From the NCBI GenBank assembly GCA_019247245.1, contig JAFAPF010000444.1, positions 1 through 7,197 of the forward strand: DNA of 7,197 nt, given 5' to 3'. A model generated the notes under the pieces. The model was not told the origin of the DNA. It saw nothing but the letters and a program-made list of their open reading frames with translations, and did not search any database. This DNA comes from Rubrobacter sp. (GTDB taxonomy: Bacteria; Actinomycetota; Rubrobacteria; Rubrobacterales; Rubrobacteraceae). Position 1 is the first letter of the stretch, and each line of letters begins with the position of its first letter. A program made the position numbers and the translations under genes. Below, piece after piece: positions 5,662-7,197 of the stretch.

Positions 5662-5959
5662 TAGTACTAAGCGCTCCGCCCTCCGTAACAGCCCCAATCC
5701 CGGTGACCCCAACATAGGGTAGGTACGGTGTAATTAGCCCCAACTCCTAGGTAGAGACCAGAGCCCCGTAATAACAGTTCCCCCACTGCTCTATACACCG
5801 CACGTCGGCCGTCTTTATGGCGACCAGGAAATCCGTTTAGGAATAAAATCTAGAACGTTTTTCTCGGCCGCTGTAGGGCCCTCTAGGGGGCGTTATCTAC
5901 TCTTCTGGTATCACACCTCTACTTCTCCGGTGCCAAAGAGGACGCTACAGGCGATTCTC
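5662..5959. other. Non-coding stretch, nothing recognised
   Basis: Between the hairpins and the XRE gene no frame reads like a protein: the few open frames are short, lack ribosome binding sites and have odd composition. The sequence shows repeated GCCCCAA-type words and two CGGCCG sites but no tRNA, CRISPR or clear promoter. It would be the long 3' region of a minus-strand transcript if the terminator at 5560-5614 is real. Confidence 0.4.
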
Positions 5960-5983
5960 GTGGCTTCTGTGGTGGCTTCTGTG
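5960..5983. repeat. 12-bp tandem duplication GTGGCTTCTGTG
   Basis: Two perfect adjacent 12-bp copies lie at 5960-5971 and 5972-5983, immediately downstream of the XRE stop codon on the minus strand. Twelve bases is four codons, so the duplication would preserve frame if read through. The event looks recent because there are no differences between the copies. Confidence 0.6.
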
Positions 5984-5985
5984 AG

Positions 5986-6246
5986 TCAGGCGCTAGACAA
6001 GTGCCAACTGCGCTTCTCGATTCCAAATGCCCACGAGCGTACCAAGGCATCCTTCTCTTCTGTACTGAGGGTGAGAGCATCAGCAACTCGTATGAAGAAG
6101 TCCACAGGTATCTGGCGACTCCTACCGGCTATAAGGTTCTCTAAAAGAAGAGAATTGTAACCGGTACGCTCAGCTAAGTTGGCTACGCTCATACTATGGC
6201 GACTTAGGATGTTCATGAGTGTCCGCTGGAACTCGGTTGTTGCCAT
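5986..6246 (-). CDS. XRE/Cro-type helix-turn-helix protein
   Basis: This is an 86-aa DNA-binding protein, probably a transcriptional repressor. A Cro/XRE helix-turn-helix runs from about residue 6 to 64: LMNILSRHSM (10-19) as helix 1, SVANLAERTG (20-29) as helix 2, NSLLLENLIAGRSR (31-44) as recognition helix and turn, then VDFFIRVADALTLSTEEKDALVRSW (48-72) as the last helices. This is the whole protein apart from a short tail, so no ligand or effector domain is present. The start is well supported by GGAGGAGGTAA on the minus strand (6252-6262), 5 bases from ATG. A good promoter lies upstream and the gene is divergent from the one at 6456-6845, which it may regulate along with itself. It could also act as an antitoxin or plasmid copy-control regulator, but no partner toxin is seen. 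Confidence 0.85.
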   Translation of the reverse strand: MATTEFQRTLMNILSRHSMSVANLAERTGYNSLLLENLIAGRSRQIPVDFFIRVADALTLSTEEKDALVRSWAFGIEKRSWHLSSA

Positions 6247-6315
6247 TGTCGTTACCTCCTCCTCTGTCCGCCTTCACTCCTACAGAGCCTCTGCTTCGGC
6301 TCGAAGGGGATAAAC

Positions 6316-6344
6316 ATTATGCTCGTTCTTGGAAGTACTCACAA
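6316..6344 (-). promoter_or_regulatory. Promoter of the XRE gene
   Basis: On the minus strand TTGTGA (plus 6339-6344) and CATAAT (plus 6316-6321) are separated by exactly 17 bases, a good sigma-70-type match (4/6 and 5/6). Transcription would start near 6309 and give a leader of about 60 nt that contains the ribosome binding site at 6252-6262. Confidence 0.6.
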
Positions 6345-6409
6345 GCAATTTTCACTACTCGAAGATGAGTTGGTCGGAGAATCCCCAATGGTGCGAATAT
6401 ACCGCTGTC

Positions 6410-6431
6410 CTCTGCTTTGAGATGAGCAGAG
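6410..6431. repeat. Inverted repeat upstream of the 6456 gene
   Basis: CTCTGCT (6410-6416) and AGCAGAG (6425-6431) form a perfect 7-bp dyad with an 8-base spacer. It lies directly before GATAAT (6433-6438), a possible -10 for the gene at 6456. The position suits an operator, perhaps for the divergent XRE protein. This is inference. Confidence 0.4.
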
Positions 6432-6455
6432 CGATAATGGCAGGCTCCTAGCTAG

Positions 6456-6845
6456 ATGGAGGCGCAAGCTTTAGACTATCCTGGTCACAAAACCACGAGA
6501 GTCTGCAGCTTTAGGGGGGCCTTCGCAATCGACAGGATCCTCTACCGTCAGTTCGCTGGCGCTATAGCGGATGAGATTCTCTGGTACCTCAGACAGGACC
6601 AGTACTACATAGATAGGGTCCACATTGAAGAGGTGGGCGAACGTGTAGGTATAGATGACGAAACGACCACCGGGATATTTCTGTGCCTTGCAGGTGAGGT
6701 ATGGGCAGGTGAACACCTCTCGGAGGAAGGCCCGCCGATGACAGTCCTTGCGCCTAGGAGCGAAGCACCGCCCTGGAATAGGGTGACCTTCGACCCTGAT
6801 TGGTTTCGGCAGCGAGGGAAGCTGCCCACGAGCGATACTAGCTGA
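6456..6845 (+). CDS. Hypothetical 129-aa protein with possible winged-helix segment
   Basis: I do not recognise this protein. Composition and length favour this strand over the overlapping minus-strand frames, whose products are serine- and proline-rich and look like shadows. Residues 34-85 (AGAIADEILWYLRQ, then HIEEVGERVGIDDETTTGIFLCL) have the spacing of a winged-helix or HTH fold: a first helix, then IEEVGERVGI and TTTGIFLCL as a helix pair. The C-terminal half is proline- and tryptophan-rich (PPMTVLAP, VTFDPDWFRQRGKL) and probably less structured. ATG 6456 is the first possible start because TAG precedes it in frame. No clear Shine-Dalgarno is present, but GATAAT 17 bases upstream could give a very short leader. 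The gene is divergent from the XRE gene and convergent with the truncated gene at the right edge. Confidence 0.6.
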   Translation: MEAQALDYPGHKTTRVCSFRGAFAIDRILYRQFAGAIADEILWYLRQDQYYIDRVHIEEVGERVGIDDETTTGIFLCLAGEVWAGEHLSEEGPPMTVLAPRSEAPPWNRVTFDPDWFRQRGKLPTSDTS

Positions 6846-6886
6846 AAAGCTGAATGGTTGGTGGGTAGCACTACTGAGTAACTACG

Positions 6887-6910
6887 GAAAGGCCTTTCGT
6901 TTAGAAACGA
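6887..6910. terminator. Two overlapping palindromes between convergent genes
   Basis: The 12-bp palindrome GAAAGGCCTTTC (6887-6898) overlaps a second dyad, TCGTTT AG AAACGA (6897-6910). They lie in the 102-bp gap between the convergent genes ending at 6845 and 6948. Position suggests a bidirectional terminator or a mutually exclusive hairpin pair, but neither has a long T-tract. Confidence 0.35.
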
Positions 6911-6947
6911 CGGTCTTCAAAATTAGCGAAGAAGGAGACAATTTCCC

Positions 6948-7197
6948 TTACGCTGCACTCAGCAGGGTCTCCTGTGCGGTGATGATTCTATAGTGCCAGA
7001 CCTCATCGATGAGGTAGCCGCAGAAGAACTCTTTCGCTGCTTCTGTCCCAGGCTCTTTACGGTAGAGGAACTCACCAGGGGTGAAATAGTAGATTCTCTC
7101 GCAGGCTGAGAACTCTTCGTAAGGAGCAGCTTTCTGAATCCTCTCGTAGTCGATAATAATTTGTCCGCCATCCTCGCTTGTACTGAAGTAATTTAGG
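6948..7197 (-). CDS. Partial paralogue of the 5279-5536 protein, 5' end off the window
   Basis: This minus-strand frame is open from the window edge to TAA (plus 6948-6950), giving 82 residues with no usable start inside. It contains YYFTPGEFLYRKEPG (36-50) and FFCGYLIDEVWHYR (57-70). These align with YYFTPGGFLYRREDPG and VFCGYLTDEVWHYR of the plus-strand protein at 5279-5536. The number of residues before YYFTP (35 here, 37 there) implies that the start lies only just past the edge. The C-terminus, IITAQETLLSAA, differs. The family is unknown to me. The two genes flank the XRE gene and the 6456-6845 gene in opposite orientations, so a duplicated small-protein cassette is possible. Confidence 0.75.
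   Translation of the reverse strand, partial: LNYFSTSEDGGQIIIDYERIQKAAPYEEFSACERIYYFTPGEFLYRKEPGTEAAKEFFCGYLIDEVWHYRIITAQETLLSAA

Noticed and set aside
5508..5743. Opposed short open frames over the hairpin region
   Set aside because: The plus frame overlaps the end of the 5279-5536 gene without a proper ribosome binding site. The minus frame starts at a TTG abutted by AGGAG, too close to work. Neither resembles a protein.
2605..6431. GATGAGCAGAG occurring both in the origin (about 2605) and before 6431
   Set aside because: An 11-mer repeated twice in 7 kb is expected by chance several times.
6471..6871. Minus-strand frames opposite the 6456-6845 gene
   Set aside because: Their products are serine/proline/threonine-rich with no domain pattern, while the plus-strand product has a plausible fold and composition.
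1..7197. Window as a complete closed circle
   Set aside because: Joining the ends would put TAA CGC AGA GGC in frame just upstream of the truncated minus-strand gene with no start codon between, so simple closure at these ends is not supported. Long reads across the ends would decide.

Overview
The window looks like the backbone of a plasmid or other extrachromosomal replicon. It carries a partition operon (ParA-type ATPase and ParB), an iteron-bearing origin, and a replication initiator on the same strand, followed by small accessory or hypothetical genes. There are no ribosomal, metabolic, phage-structural or transposase genes. The host cannot be named from the sequence. ParA carries an N-terminal helix-turn-helix and an Ala in place of the signature lysine of the Walker A loop. 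ParB carries an HNVM-containing insert. The initiator is of the RPA type with a DnaA domain I-like tail. I associate this combination with plasmids of Deinococcota, Cyanobacteria, Chloroflexota or similar deep-branching groups. Base composition is intermediate, roughly half G+C, and this does not settle it.

Layout. 1-390: non-coding, holding a large imperfect palindrome centred on base 82 with mirrored CGAAAC/GTTTCG half-sites, then GCTAGT repeats leading to parA. 391-2335: parA-parB, overlapping by 8 bases, with a perfect 20-bp palindrome inside parB as a candidate internal centromere site. 2336-3049: origin region with nine copies of an 18-bp iteron (TACCGTGCAACTAAGGAA), seven direct and two inverted, several on a 22-bp period. 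It also has a nested inverted repeat of about 64 nt and an AT/T-rich stretch next to the initiator gene. 3050-4639: rep. 4865-5113: small cysteine-rich DUF6788-like protein. 5279-5536: unrecognised 85-aa protein. 5537-5985: non-coding, with two strong inverted repeats and a 12-bp tandem duplication. 5986-6246 (minus): XRE-type DNA-binding protein with good promoter and ribosome binding site. 6456-6845: hypothetical protein divergent from it. 6948-7197 (minus): edge-truncated gene that is a clear paralogue of the 5279-5536 product.

How it fits together. Rep should bind the iterons and open the adjacent AT-rich DNA, and its DnaA-like tail may recruit host replication proteins. ParA and ParB should segregate the replicon, with ParB loading on a centromere that is either the upstream mirrored array or the palindrome inside parB. 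The right half looks like small-gene cargo. The most noteworthy points are the mirrored array at 1-155, the parS-like palindrome inside parB, the nested hairpin in the origin, the Rep/DnaA-domain fusion, and the small two-member family marked by FTPGxFLYR and CGYLxDEVWHYR.
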